A stretch of 64,000 nt of DNA, from positions 28,963,501 through 29,027,500 of the forward strand of contig NC_088330.1 of NCBI RefSeq assembly GCF_036884655.1, written 5' to 3'. A program made the translations under genes and the position numbers. The notes beneath the pieces are model-generated. The model was not told where the DNA came from and searched no databases. It saw only the letters and a program-made list of their open reading frames with translations. This document shows positions 46,201 through 57,214 of this stretch, piece after piece. The stretch's first letter is position 1, and every line of letters begins with the position of its first letter. The DNA comes from Musa acuminata AAA Group. Taxonomy: Eukaryota > Streptophyta > Magnoliopsida > Zingiberales > Musaceae.

Positions 46201-46399
46201 CTTATTCAATTAAAAGGAAAGATTATGGGGTTTGAAATTCTAAAAGAGTTATTTCAAGGATATTTCAAAAAGTGTGAAAGTGGCCATCTTCCTACTTACG
46301 ATGGTTATCTTTTTAAAGCTAATTATTTTTTTTATTTCTCAATGTTCTTTAAGAAAATCTATCATTATGGAAGCTCATACACTTCATTTGCCAAACTTA

Positions 46400-47290
46400 A
46401 CACATGCAAAAAAATAATTATTAGCAAAAAATGAACAAAGATGTGAGGTGGTAAAATTTGTTATATTATAAAAAGTCATGACCACAATTCAGATTTATAC
46501 AATCCACTACCTATTTCTAATGCTCCTTGGAAGGATATTAGTCTAGATTTTGATGTAGGTTTGCTTAGAACCCAACCCAGAGAAATAAAGATTATTTATG
46601 GTTGTGGTGGATCAATTTTCTAAATTGACACATCTTGTTGCATGCAACAAAACATCATATGCATCTTAAATTGCTAACTTATATTTTCATGAAATTGTGA
46701 AACTCCATAGTATTTCTAAATCTATTATTTTTTGATAGATTTAAAATTTTTGAGTCATTTTTGGCATACTCGTTGGAGGAAATTGGGAATAATATATATT
46801 TTTTTCATTTCATCTTACTGGTCAATCTGATGTTGTTAATTGAAGTTTCAAAAATCTTTTAAAAAGTTATGTGGGCAAAAATATTTGTCAATGAGATCTT
46901 ATTTTGGCTCATATTTACATATAATCGGTCTACTAGCTAAACTACTAGTCCTCATAACTCCTTTGGACTTGACTCCTCTTCTTGATACTCATCATTTTAG
47001 TGAAGATGCAGATTAACGAGTAAAGATCATCAAATGGTTGCATGAACAAGTTCAAAGTAAGATTCTTAAGAAAAATGAGAAGTATATGAAGAATGCTAAC
47101 AAGCATCAAAAGCATGTTGAATTTCAAGGAGGTTTAGTTCGGGTTCATCTTCGAAAGGAATGGTCTCTTCAAACAAAGTATGGTAAACTTCATCTTAGAG
47201 CTAATGGACCTTTCAAATTTCTACAACGAATTAATAAAAATGCATACAAGGTTGATCTTCCTTATAGATGTTGGCATCTCAAATAATTTC
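46400..47290 (+). pseudogene. Gypsy integrase relic
   Basis: NPLPISNAPWKDISLDFDVG matches the start of the integrase core (LPVPxxPWxxVSMDFxxGLP). The tail at 47.04-47.29 kb has KHQKHVEFQGGLVRVHLRKE and GPFKFLQRINKNAYKVDLP. The two FAAH-intron gypsy fragments are homologous to this tail. Confidence 0.75.
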
Positions 47291-47524
47291 ACCTTACCAT
47301 GATGAGAACAATAGTCAAGATAAGATGAATTATATACCATTGAAAAGCTTATTGAGTTAGGAGTCAAAATCATTTTACAGAATTTGATTTCAAATTTTCT
47401 AGAAAAAGTTATGCTTAGTTCTCTCTACAAAGATCCTGATGAGTGCTCTACTGAGATTGAGATTAGAAGAAAGTTCTTCTCACCATTGGAGTCCCTAGAT
47501 GACTTTTAATAATTTTATAACTTT

Positions 47525-48690
47525 TGTAATTAATTTTTATTTATTTTAATCATGAAAATGGTGAAAATATTATTCCAAGCTCATCATCATATCTTATGTT
47601 TGCAATCGTTAAGGGCATAGAGTATTTTAAATTCAAGTCTTGTTTTTTCAATAAATGTTGTCCTCTTATACAACTTGTATCTTTTAGGTGGATTCCTCGG
47701 AGTGATGAGTTCTTTTAAGTCTTGTATCTCTAGTTAGACTCCTTGAATGTACGATATCCCTCGAGTATTTTAAGTGCGTGATAATTTTTCTTATCTATCC
47801 TTCAATCTATTCCATTTATTTTCTCGTAATTTCATTGGTCCTACAACTTCCACTAAATAATAATATTATAAATCATACCTTTGAATCTCAACCAAGAAGA
47901 TACGATAAAATTTTGATTGCAAATATGCAATGACTTCTTCACTGATGAGCTGTTCCAAATGTGTTTTAGCTTAATTTATAGTAAAGACACTTGGATGATG
48001 GATGTTACAAGAATGTCAATAGACATTTAAAATGTGTAACCTTTATATGAATGCATTTATACTGATACATTTTGTGGTTTCTCTAAAGAATCTGTATATA
48101 CTGAAATGTTTTGTGATTTAAAAAATGAATGTATCAAGTAAATGCAAATACGTTCATATTTGTTATTCCATGTTGAGTGCTTTATAATTGGTGGGCTTCT
48201 ATTACACTATTTTGGCAAACCAGAATATTGTGATTTCTAAATGCATTAATATTGTGATTTTGAGTCCAAGAACCATATCAAAGAAGATTCATGTGATAAA
48301 TACATTTTCTGTAAAACATGGCCACGTTTCTTAATGAGTGGTAAGGTTGCGAGGCTCAAGTTTCTCATAATAAGACTAAGATTTCTAGTCATTATGCTAT
48401 TTAGTAAAATTGGTGTGCATGCATTAGTTTTAAGTTCTTTGGCTAAGAACAATCATAAGCACCTTATACAAAGACCTTACCTACAAATTATGGTCAATTT
48501 TGGATATCATTTGTAGCACAAATTCAATTCTGTATTTCTGGGTACTTTCAAATAAACCCCCAACAATTAAAATGTGTTCTTTATGAGTGTATGTTTCTAA
48601 GGCTCAGGTCTTGCATAAAATAAATATTTTTTTAAATTCATTGCATTGTATCAGTAAAGAACTATGTGCATGCATTAGTTTTGAGTTTCT
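47525..48690. other. No recognisable gene
   Basis: A+T-rich DNA after the gypsy relic. The first few hundred bases may be its 3' LTR, but no second copy was seen in the window. Confidence 0.35.
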
Positions 48691-48699
48691 ATTTTGACC

Positions 48700-49343
48700 A
48701 AAAATAAGTATTATTATTGTTATATACAACTAATTAATTATGATTTTTTGCTAGATGTGAAGTGGATGATGCCTTCATCACCCACTACCTCATCTACCAA
48801 TTCTATATAGTTAATGGTTGTAGTTAATGGTTTCTATGTGAACCAAGTTCTAGGAGTAGAGGTCATATGCTCTCCATTTATCTTAAGCAGTATTATGTAA
48901 ATTACTTATGAGGACTCCATTTAATCATATTAGAGATATTCTTAACATTTTGACTTATTAAGCTACTCTATTATGGAATACTTGATGGAGGGATGCACTT
49001 TTATATTCACTAGTGTCCCATTTGACTTTAATCTCACTGATGTTGCTCTTGTTTTGAGTGTACCAAACTGTGAGAAGTTGTCAATCTAAGGAACAATTTC
49101 AGGATACATGTATTAGAAATACTTTATAGAGAAGCTGACAAATAGAAAAAATATAGAAAATCTCGTGAGTAGCCTTGTTTCTAATGATGATACTGTATAC
49201 ATCGTTAATTTTTGTCAATTGTATATTTTGTATATTTTTGTTTGAACTCTATTTTTATCAAATGAACTAGACACTTCATCACATGCTTTACTTTATATTG
49301 TCCATGATTTTGATTTATTGATAAATTATAATTGAGTGATAAC
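48700..49343 (+). pseudogene. ULP1-family/DUF1985-like gene relic, left part
   Basis: From 49208 one frame reads FCQLYILYIFV, a stop, TLFLSNELDTSSHALLYIV, HDFDLLINYN, then a stop where Trp is expected. This resembles the conserved block of transposon-carried plant ULP1 genes (F...FxLFxxGxxLCP...YVSxxLLxxVxDxxxIxxYNW). The reading is cut at 49343 by the LTR element. Family assignment is from pattern recall. Confidence 0.4.
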
Positions 49344-50189
49344 CGTTGAATATCGTATTTTGATGATGAAACTACTTGATATATGTTTATGATTTAATCT
49401 GCGTTTTGAGTGACGTAGGATGCTTCGATAAGGATGAGATAATTAAAGCAGGAAAATCATGTTGTGCCGGAGGAACATTTCAGAAGATTGGACGTCGGGC
49501 CGGTGGATCGGTCGACGTATCGACAGAAGGCTTCGGGCCGTGGACTCGGACATCGGGCCAAGAAGAGCGGGTATTGTGCCAAGGATATCGGAGTTGCATA
49601 GTCAACTGGCCGATTGGGCAATAGGCTGTAGGAGAGGACCATGCGCCGAAGAATCGGACGAAGCGTCGAGGGACCAATGACATGCCGGACAACTTGGTTA
49701 ATTGCTTAGGATTAATTGTCTCGATCGAAGTTTTGTTTTAATTGTGCAGGATTAACTACGATGGAAGAAAGACATGCAGCAGGAGTTGCGCCGGAGTCAA
49801 GACAATGATCACGTTGGGAGTTCGAGAGTTCGACGGAAGTTCGGACAATCGTCGGAGGTTTTGCGGGAACAAATCCGAAAAGTCCATAAGCTTGCCAAAG
49901 AAGCTCGTCGGAACTCGCCAAGTGAAATGTCGCAAGTCCAGGAGTTTGCCGGAAGTCCGCAGGAGCATCACCGAGGGTTCATCGGATGATCGACGGAAGT
50001 TCGCCGGAAGCTCGCCAGAAGAAGTGATTGATGCACCGGAGCAAGTTGCAGTAAATGTCTTAGGAAAAATCATAGTTAGCACAATGATTAAGTTGGAAAT
50101 GGGAGGTGATCTCATTAACTTAATCTTGGGGTAATTGGGCCCCTGAAAAACCCAAATTGGGCCGAATGGATCAACCCATTCGGACCCTG

Positions 50190-50555
50190 ATTTCTGTTGG
50201 GAGGTGCAACCGCCCCAGTCAGGAGGTAGCACCGCCTAGACTAAGTCTCCGAGCGAGACTGGGCGGTGCAACCGCCCCAGCCAGGAGGTAGCACCGCCTG
50301 GGCTCAGTCTCCGAGCGAGACTGGGCGGTGCAACCTCCCTTGACAAGAGGTGGCACCGCCTGAGCTCGGTCTTCGAGCTCTGGCAGGAGGTGCAACCGCC
50401 TCAGTCTGGCAGTGGCACCGCCTGAGCTCGGTCTTCGAGCTTTGGCAGGAGGTGCAACCGCCCTTGACAGGAGGTGGCACCGCCCAGAGGCTCAGTCTTC
50501 GAGCTCTGCTAGGCGGTGCAACCGCTCCAATCAGGAGGTGCAACCGCCTGATCTC
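50190..50555. repeat. GGTGCAACCGCC / GGTRGCACCGCC inverted modules, 5' LTR
   Basis: About 12 alternating copies of GGAGGTGCAACCGCC and GGAGGTRGCACCGCC, spaced by CTCGGTCTTCGAGCTC-type blocks. Each module is itself nearly palindromic. The 3' LTR has about 9. Confidence 0.85.
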
Positions 50556-50608
50556 GGAATTTCGGGAATTGACAGTTTTGAGCTCCAAATTTGAACTGGG
50601 TTGGGGCC

Positions 50609-50616
50609 TATAAATA
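50609..50616 (+). promoter_or_regulatory. LTR TATA box (5' LTR)
   Basis: TATAAATA in the context GGGGCCTATAAATACCCC, just after the inverted-module cluster. It would start transcription around 50.64 kb and define the U3/R border. Confidence 0.75.
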
Positions 50617-51399
50617 CCCCACCCATTCAGCGCTAAGAAAGCACAGAATACACACTGAAATCTTGATCTTTTTTTGTAATTCTTAGAGCTCAAAATTGTT
50701 GTAAAAGCCAAAAGTTCTTCTCCCTCTTTTCTTCCAAGTTATGAGTTGTAAAGAGAGGAGAGAAAATTCTGTAAGGGTTGTCTCCTAAGCCCGTCAAAAG
50801 GAGTGAAACTGTAAAAGGGTGGTTGGCCTTCACCTATTGAAGGAAGGCCTCTAGTTGACGTCGGTGACCTCGTCGGTGGAGGAAGCCAAAAGTGGAGTAG
50901 GTCAAGATTGACCGAACCACTCTAAATCTTGGTTTGCATTTACTTTGAGCATATTATCTTTACTGTAAACCTCCTCTAAATCTTACTGCTTTCTGCGCAT
51001 ATACGATCGGGTTTCAAGCTTTGCACTTTCCGAATCAGCGTTTAAACGTAAATCTGTTTTTTCGTACGATCATCATATTTCAGTTTGCGTTTACGTTTTG
51101 ATTTCTATCAGAACTGCAAACTGCCTTTATATCCTTGCTTAAACTGCATCTTGCCTAATCAAGTGATTTACGAATCAGCTTTTAGACGTAAATCAGCTTC
51201 TTCGTACGAATGTCGTATTTCAGTTTGCGCTTATATTCTGGTTTTCATCATAACTGCAAACTGCCTTCATAGATTGATTTTAAAGTCATTTCGATTGATC
51301 TTAAGTTGAAGTAATCTTAGAATCGGCTTTCACACCGAAATCATTTTTATCGTTCGAACGTGTTTTATCGTTGAAAGATTTTCGCTGCACTAATTCAAA

Positions 51400-51421
51400 C
51401 CCCCCCCCCCCCCCCCCCCCC
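51400..51421. repeat. Poly-C tract (22 C) in 5' LTR
   Basis: Uninterrupted C run 23 bases before the LTR end. The 3' LTR has 12 C at the same place. The length may include assembly or slippage error. Confidence 0.9.
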
Positions 51422-51446
51422 TCTTAGTGCTCTTGATCCTAACAAT

Positions 51447-51458
51447 TGGTATCAGAGC
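51447..51458 (+). other. Primer-binding site (initiator Met tRNA)
   Basis: TGGTATCAGAGC, two bases after the 5' LTR. This is the standard copia primer site. Confidence 0.9.
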
Positions 51459-51494
51459 AGGGTTAACTCTCAAACGGATTAAAACCCAAGAGAG

Positions 51495-52436
51495 ATGGCA
51501 TACGCCGGAAACCAAGAGGGCTTATCGGTTGTTCGTCCACCGTTGTTTAACGGATTGGACTACACTTATTAGAAAACTCGAATGAGAGTTTTCTTGATTT
51601 CTATGAATTTGGATTTGTGGAATATCGTTGAAAACAGTTTTCAACTTCCCTCTAAACCGATGAACGAATGGTCAGATTTGGAGAAGAAGTATTTTTCTTT
51701 TAACGCAAAGGCTATGAATGCCTTTTTTTGCGCTTTGGACAAAAATGAGTTCAATCGGATTTCTACGTGCGAAACGGCTTTTGACATTTGGCGAACACTT
51801 GAAATCACGCACGAGGGAACTAGTAGAGTCAAAGACTCGAAAGTTAACATTTTATTGCATGATTTTGAGCTTTTTCGAATGCAATCAAGTGAGACTATAG
51901 GCGACATGTACACCCGTTTCACGGATGTCGTCAATAGTTTAAGAGCTCTTGGAAAATGTTTTTCAGATTTTGAACTCATAAACAAGATTTTGCGTTCTCT
52001 TTCTAAGAAGTGGGATTCAAAAGTAACTGCAATACAAGAAGCTAAAAACCTAAACAACTTACCACTTGAAGAACTAGTTGGTTCGTTGATGACATATGAA
52101 ATGGTGCACAATGCATATGATGAACATGTTGAACACAATCACCTTCCAAAGAACAGGAAGGATTTGGAACTCCGGACAAATGAATACCACTTGAGCAATG
52201 ACTCAAGTGATGAGGACAATGATGAACTTGAACTTCGAACACTAAATCTTAATAAGTTTATTAAACAAAAATCTAAAATAGACAATGAACTTGAACGAAG
52301 GAAGAGGCCAAAGAAGAGGAAGGCAACCAAGGATGAATCAAGAACTTCCAAAGGTGAAACGACGAATTGGGCTTTGATGGGCTTCGACTACAAGGTAAGT
52401 AACTCAACTCTCTTGAACTATTTCGAAATTACATGA
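51495..52436 (+). pseudogene. Retrotransposon Gag (UBN2 family) with one nonsense codon
   Basis: The ATG at 51495 opens MAYAGNQEGLSVVRPPLFNG. The frame has a TAG at 51570-51572, where the family has Trp (YxxWKxRM), and then continues open to 52436. Further family motifs are MNLDLWNIVE, ALDKNEFNRISTCETAFDIW, LHDFELFRMQSSETIGDMYT and LEELVGSLMTYEM. The C-terminal part is acidic, then Lys/Arg-rich. There is no CCHC knuckle and no pol continues from it. A shorter start at 51582 would give 284 residues. Confidence 0.85.
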
Positions 52437-53760
52437 TGCTCTTCATAATGTATTTTCTTTTTTAATATAGAATTAATTTTCTTGAAAATTACATGTTTAA
52501 AAAAATGATGAAAATGCAAAATTTATGATCATGCTAGTAGTTTTGAAAATAATCATAAAAAATACATATTTTATGATAACCAAACAAAATAATTTTAATT
52601 GAAAATATGAAATCATGCTTGATGATATAATGATGTTTTGATACCATGATTTTATTCTATGCATGAGATTTTAAAAATCGTGTTTATTGGTTTTATAATT
52701 ATGGATGATAAATCTTGCGATTTTCAATTTTCACGGTAATGAAAGTGCCTTATTGATCTTTATCATAATAAAACTTGCACTTTCGATTTTAAAACATGCT
52801 ACATGTTAAGCATAGATGAAATAAAATCATATGAATTAAAACAACTAAAAAGAGAAAAGTATTTTTCTTGAAAATTTATTTTTCTCTACCTTATTGACTT
52901 TTTCACTAAGAGATCAATAAAATTATCTATGCCATTTTGAATCTCTTGAAAGTAATGTTGAGATTTTGATGATTTGAATTTAATGGGTTTTATCGAAATC
53001 ATGATCTTAATTTCCCATGATTTATAACTTGAAATCATTTATGAATCAAGATCTCCTACTTTGTGTTCTTATTGAAATTTATTGAAATGAATCGTAATTT
53101 CTTGGAATTATAACTTGAGAATTCTTTTTATAAATCAAAATAACTTACGATGATTCTTTCTTTTTGCTATTTGAGTTATCTAAAAAGAATCATAATATGT
53201 CTCTTAATATTCATAATTTGTCTACGTGATTCGTAAATCTCATTACCAATTCTTCTTGATATTCCTTATGTGATGATATGAATACATGAAATATTCATTA
53301 ATTTATTTTGATGTATACAAATGAAAAGTTATGATCATGCATGGTAGGATATAATTTGACAAAATTGATACCATCATGATATGAAGCATTTATGATTTGC
53401 AATGATGCATGCAATACTTGAGCTTTTTAATTATGATGTGATGTATTGCATATGATGTAAATCATGATTTAAAATGCTATGAGTTGTTACTAAAATGATG
53501 TATTATAAATGTTGATTTAATGTCATGAATACTCTAAATGATGAATGTTTGGTATCATGATCAAAATGTTGATAAATAGTTAAAAATTTAAGTATCATGT
53601 ATAATATGCTCATAATATTGATTGATTTATTCAGTATCATGCATGAATGAAATATAAGGTTTTTGAAATTGTGCATGTTCGAATTTGAAAATATAATGAT
53701 GCACAAATAAGATTGAAACCTACCTTTGTCATGATTTAGAAATTAATGTAAAGGGTCTTC
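52437..53760. other. Non-coding interior of the LTR element
   Basis: A+T-rich, dominated by ATGATG, TCATGAT and AAATGAT words. It occupies the place where protease, integrase, RT and RNase H would be. No trace of those domains was found in any frame. Confidence 0.7.
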
Positions 53761-53764
53761 CCTT

Positions 53765-55250
53765 CTTTTTGCCAATGACATAGGGGGAGAAAGAGTTGCT
53801 AATGTGCATATCTCAAAGAGAAAATTGCTAGCTTGCGTGTCTTAAAATGTTGAAAATTTTTTGCTAGCTTGTATATTGTAAACTTGCTATCGTACTACCA
53901 TGATGATGAGCATGTCTTATCTTCATGATTGTATTTGAAAAACTATGACAAAAATATGTCTGAATGATTGAACATGTTTTTCGGACTTTCTTAATTGAAT
54001 GATCAAATCACTCGATTGCCATGATGATTTTACACAATTACATGCCCTAATAACAGGTTGGAAATTATGTGCTTTGGATACAAAAATTTCCATGACAATA
54101 AGCATGTTTTTTCCTCATGATTGTATTTGAAAATCAATAGCACAGCCTTGTCCGAATGCATGAAAGTGTTAATTTTATTTTCAGATTCTCTTAACTATTG
54201 GTATCCTAACAATTAGATTTTCGAATTATCCTCTTCCAGACTTAATAAGCATATGTCATATCAAGTTTAATTCATATCATTGATTTTTGACATATGGAAT
54301 CAACTAGCAAATACATCTCTCATACACTTATCATGTGAACAATATTTTGTTTTGAGAAATGGATTTGATGAAATGATTCCTGCTTATAAATTCCTTCTTG
54401 AAAAAGGAAGTCATTTTTACATACAAGGATTTGATACATATCTTGATACTTGTAAAAATGAAGCGTGCTTTAATATCTTATCGATTTTAACTTCATTCGA
54501 GTAAGCTCAGAAATAGCTTTCCTCCTTTATGCAAAAAGAAAATAACAAATAAAATGGAAGAAGTTTTCAAAGCTATCTCCATGTCATGTTTTCCTTGAAA
54601 TGTTTGAATATTTGGTATCTTATCACTCTTTGTTGAAAAATGACATGAACGCATCGCACTTATATTTAAAATTTGCTTATATCGTTCTCCTTTTTGTTGA
54701 CGACAAAGGGGGAGAAATATATGAATTGATGCTATGAACACTGATGCTATGATTGCCAAATTTGCATTATGCCATGTTTGCATCATGTGTTAAGATGTCA
54801 AGAACTTGTATCGTAATTTTACGCGTTGATATCTTACCATGTGATGAAATGCTACAATTGATAAACACTTGAAATGTTTGCGTTATGATATCAAAAGCTT
54901 ACATCGTAGTTTTACATGTTGATATTTGATAATAGCAAACTTGCATGATGATAAAACTTGATATTATGTTTTTCATGCAATGAGTTGAACCAATATCACA
55001 AACGCTTGATTGTGATACTTCTCCTTTTTGTTGATGACAAAGGGGGAGAAGTATGATGTTATGCATAAGTTTATGCATAAGTTCATGATGACGAGTTGCA
55101 AGTATTCATGATGAATATTGCAATGACTTGAATTCAGTTTGAATTCAAGGTTCTATCAATATGGCATATTGATAGGGGGAGTTTGTTTAAACTCCGGGAG
55201 TTAAGTTTAACTCCGTCATCAAGTGGTTGTTATCATCAAAAAGGGGGAGA
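53765..55250 (+). repeat. Series of polypurine-tract-like motifs before the 3' LTR
   Basis: The motif TTTTTGNYRATGACAAAGGGGGAGA appears near 53765-53791 (as GACATAGGGGGAGA), 54687-54717 and 55021-55050. A shortened GATAGGGGGAG lies near 55170, and the functional-position copy AAAAAGGGGGAGA ends at 55250, one base before the 3' LTR. Multiple upstream polypurine tracts are a reported Sirevirus trait. Confidence 0.8.
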
Positions 55251-55251
55251 T

Positions 55252-57209
55252 TGTTGAATCTCGTATTTTGATGATGAAACTACTTGATATATGTTTATGA
55301 TTTAATCTGCGTTTTGAGTGACGCAGGATGCTTCGATCAGGATGAGACAATTAAAGCAGGAAAATCATGTTGTGCCGGAGGAACATGTCAGAAGATTGGA
55401 CGTCGGGCCGGTGGATCGATCGACGTATCGACAGAAGGCTTCGGGCCGTGGACTCGGACATCGGGACAAGAAGAGCGGGTATTGTGCCAAGGATATCGGA
55501 GTTGCATAGTCAACTGGCCGATTGGGCAATAGGCTACAGGAGAGGACCATGCGCCGAAGAATCGGACGAAGCGTCGAGGGACCAATAACATGCTGGACAA
55601 CTTGGTTAATTACTTAGGATTAATTGTCTCGATCGAAGTTTTGTTTTAAGTGTGCAGGATTAACTACGATGGAAGAAAGACATGCAGCAGGAGTTGCGCC
55701 GGAGTCAAGACAATGATCACGTTGGGAGTTCGAGAGTTCGACGGAAGTTCGGACAGTCGTCGGAGGTTCTGCGGGAACAAATCCGAAAAGTCCATAAGCT
55801 TGCCAAAGAAGCTCATCGGAACTCGCCAAGTGAATCGTTGCAAGTCCAGGAGTTTGCCGGAAGTCCGCAGGAGCATCACCGAGGGTTCATCGGATGATCG
55901 ACGGAAGTTCGTCGGAAGCTCACCGGAAGAAGCGATTGACGCACCGAAGCAAGTTGCAGTAAATGTCTTAGGAAATATCGTAGTTAGCATAATGATTAAG
56001 TTGGAAATGGAAGGTGATCCCATTAACTTAATCTTGGGGCAATTGGGCCCCTGAAAAACCCAAATTGGGCCGAATGAATCAACCCATTCGGACCCTGATT
56101 TCTGTTGGGAGGTGCAACCGCCCCAGCCAGGAGGTAGCACCGCTTGGGCTCAGTCTCCGAGCGAGACTGGGCGGTGCAACCTCCCCTGACAAGAGGTGGC
56201 ACCGCCTGAGCTCGGTCTTCGAGCTCTGGCAAGAGGTGCAACCGCCTCAGTCAGGCGGTGGCACCGCCTTAGCTCGGTCTTCGAGCTTTGGCAGGAGGTG
56301 CAACCGCCCCTGACAGGAGGTGGCACTGCCCAGAGGCTCAGTCTTCGAGCTCTGCCAAGCGGTGCAACCGCTTGATCCCGGAATTCCGGGAATTGACTGT
56401 TTTGAGCTCGAAATTTGAACTGGGTTGGGGCCTATAAATACCCCACCCATTCAGCACTAAGAAAGCACAGAATACACACCGAAATCTTGATCTTTTTCTA
56501 TGATTCTTAGAGCTCAAAATTATTGTAAAAGCCAAAAGTTCTTCTCCCTCTTTTCTTCCAAGTTCTGAGTTGTAAAGAGAGGAGAGAAAATTCTGTAAGG
56601 GTTGTCTCCTAAGCCCGTCAAAAGGAGTGAAACTGTAAAAGGGTGGTTGGCCTTTACCTATTGAAGGAAGGCCTCTAGTTGACGTCGGTGACCTCGTCGG
56701 TGGAGGAAGCCAAAAGTGGAGTAGGTCAAGATTGACCGAACCACTCTAAATCCTGGTTTGCATTTACTTTGAGCATATTATCTTTACTGCAAACGTCCTC
56801 TAAAGCTTACTGCTTTCTGCGCATATACGATCGGGTTTCAAGCTTTGCACTTTCCGAATCAGCGTTTAAACGTAAATCTGTTTTTTCGTACGATCATCAT
56901 ATTTCAGTTTGCGTTTACGTTTTGATTTCTATCATAACTGCAAACTACCTTTATATCCTTGCTTAAACTGCATCTCGCCTAATCAAGTGATTTACGAATC
57001 AGCTTTTAGACGTAAATAAGCTTCTTCGTACGAACGTCGTATTTCAGTTTGCGCTTATATTCTGGTTTTCATCATAACTATAAACTGCCTTCATAGATTG
57101 ATTTTAAAGTCATCTCGCTTGATCTTAAGTTGAAGTAATCTTTATCGTTGAAAGATTTCCGCTACACTAATTCACCCCCCCCCCCCTCTTAGTGCTCTTG
57201 ATCCTAACA
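55252..57209 (+). repeat. 3' LTR (1,958 bp)
   Basis: Begins TGTTGAATCTCG and ends CCTAACA. About 143 bp shorter than the 5' LTR, mainly by one pair of inverted modules, one further module and a short deletion near 57.14 kb between TTATCGTT repeats. TATAAATA lies at 56433-56440. Confidence 0.93.
56105..56370. repeat. GGTGCAACCGCC inverted modules, 3' LTR
   Basis: About nine alternating modules, homologous to the 12-module cluster of the 5' LTR. Confidence 0.85.
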
Positions 57210-57214
57210 ATAAC

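Larger units (their letters stand above)
43490..47520 (+). mobile_element. Decayed Ty3/gypsy retrotransposon
   Basis: Domains appear in gypsy order on the plus strand: gag remnant (43.7-44.1 kb), zinc knuckle, protease, RT, RNase H, integrase and its C-terminal tail. Integrase after RNase H distinguishes Ty3/gypsy from copia and from pararetroviruses. Every domain contains stops or frameshifts and no clear LTR pair remains. A 269-bp hAT derivative interrupts gag. Detailed calls are listed separately. Confidence 0.8.
49344..51444 (+). repeat. 5' LTR (2,101 bp)
   Basis: Begins CGTTGAATATCG, where the 3' copy has the canonical TGTTGAATCTCG, and ends CCTAACA. Contains the 12-module inverted-repeat cluster (about 50.19-50.55 kb), a TATA box and a 22-base poly-C tract near its end. 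Open frames in it (for example 49.74-50.23 kb) recur in the 3' LTR and are not genes. Confidence 0.93.
49344..57209 (+). mobile_element. Gag-only Sirevirus-like (copia) LTR retrotransposon
   Basis: 5-bp target duplication ATAAC at 49339-49343 and 57210-57214. LTRs lie at 49344-51444 and 55252-57209. An initiator-Met primer site follows the 5' LTR. The interior has one UBN2-type gag and no protease, integrase or RT. Several AAAGGGGGAGA purine tracts precede the 3' LTR, and inverted GGTGCAACCGCC modules cluster in the LTRs; both traits are recorded for Sireviruses. It is complete in outline but non-autonomous, and LTR similarity is high, so insertion is fairly recent. Confidence 0.93.

Noticed and set aside
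44100..47300. Endogenous pararetrovirus (badnavirus-like) as the source of the RT relic
   Set aside because: The domain order includes a clear integrase after RNase H, and no movement- or coat-protein region was seen; this is a Ty3/gypsy retrotransposon.
50190..50555. CRISPR-like spaced repeats
   Set aside because: Nuclear plant DNA with alternating near-palindromic LTR modules; spacers are themselves repeated and not unique.
49376..50711. Several open frames of 60-158 codons
   Set aside because: They lie in the LTR and recur almost unchanged in the other LTR at 55284-56535; regulatory DNA and inverted modules, not genes.
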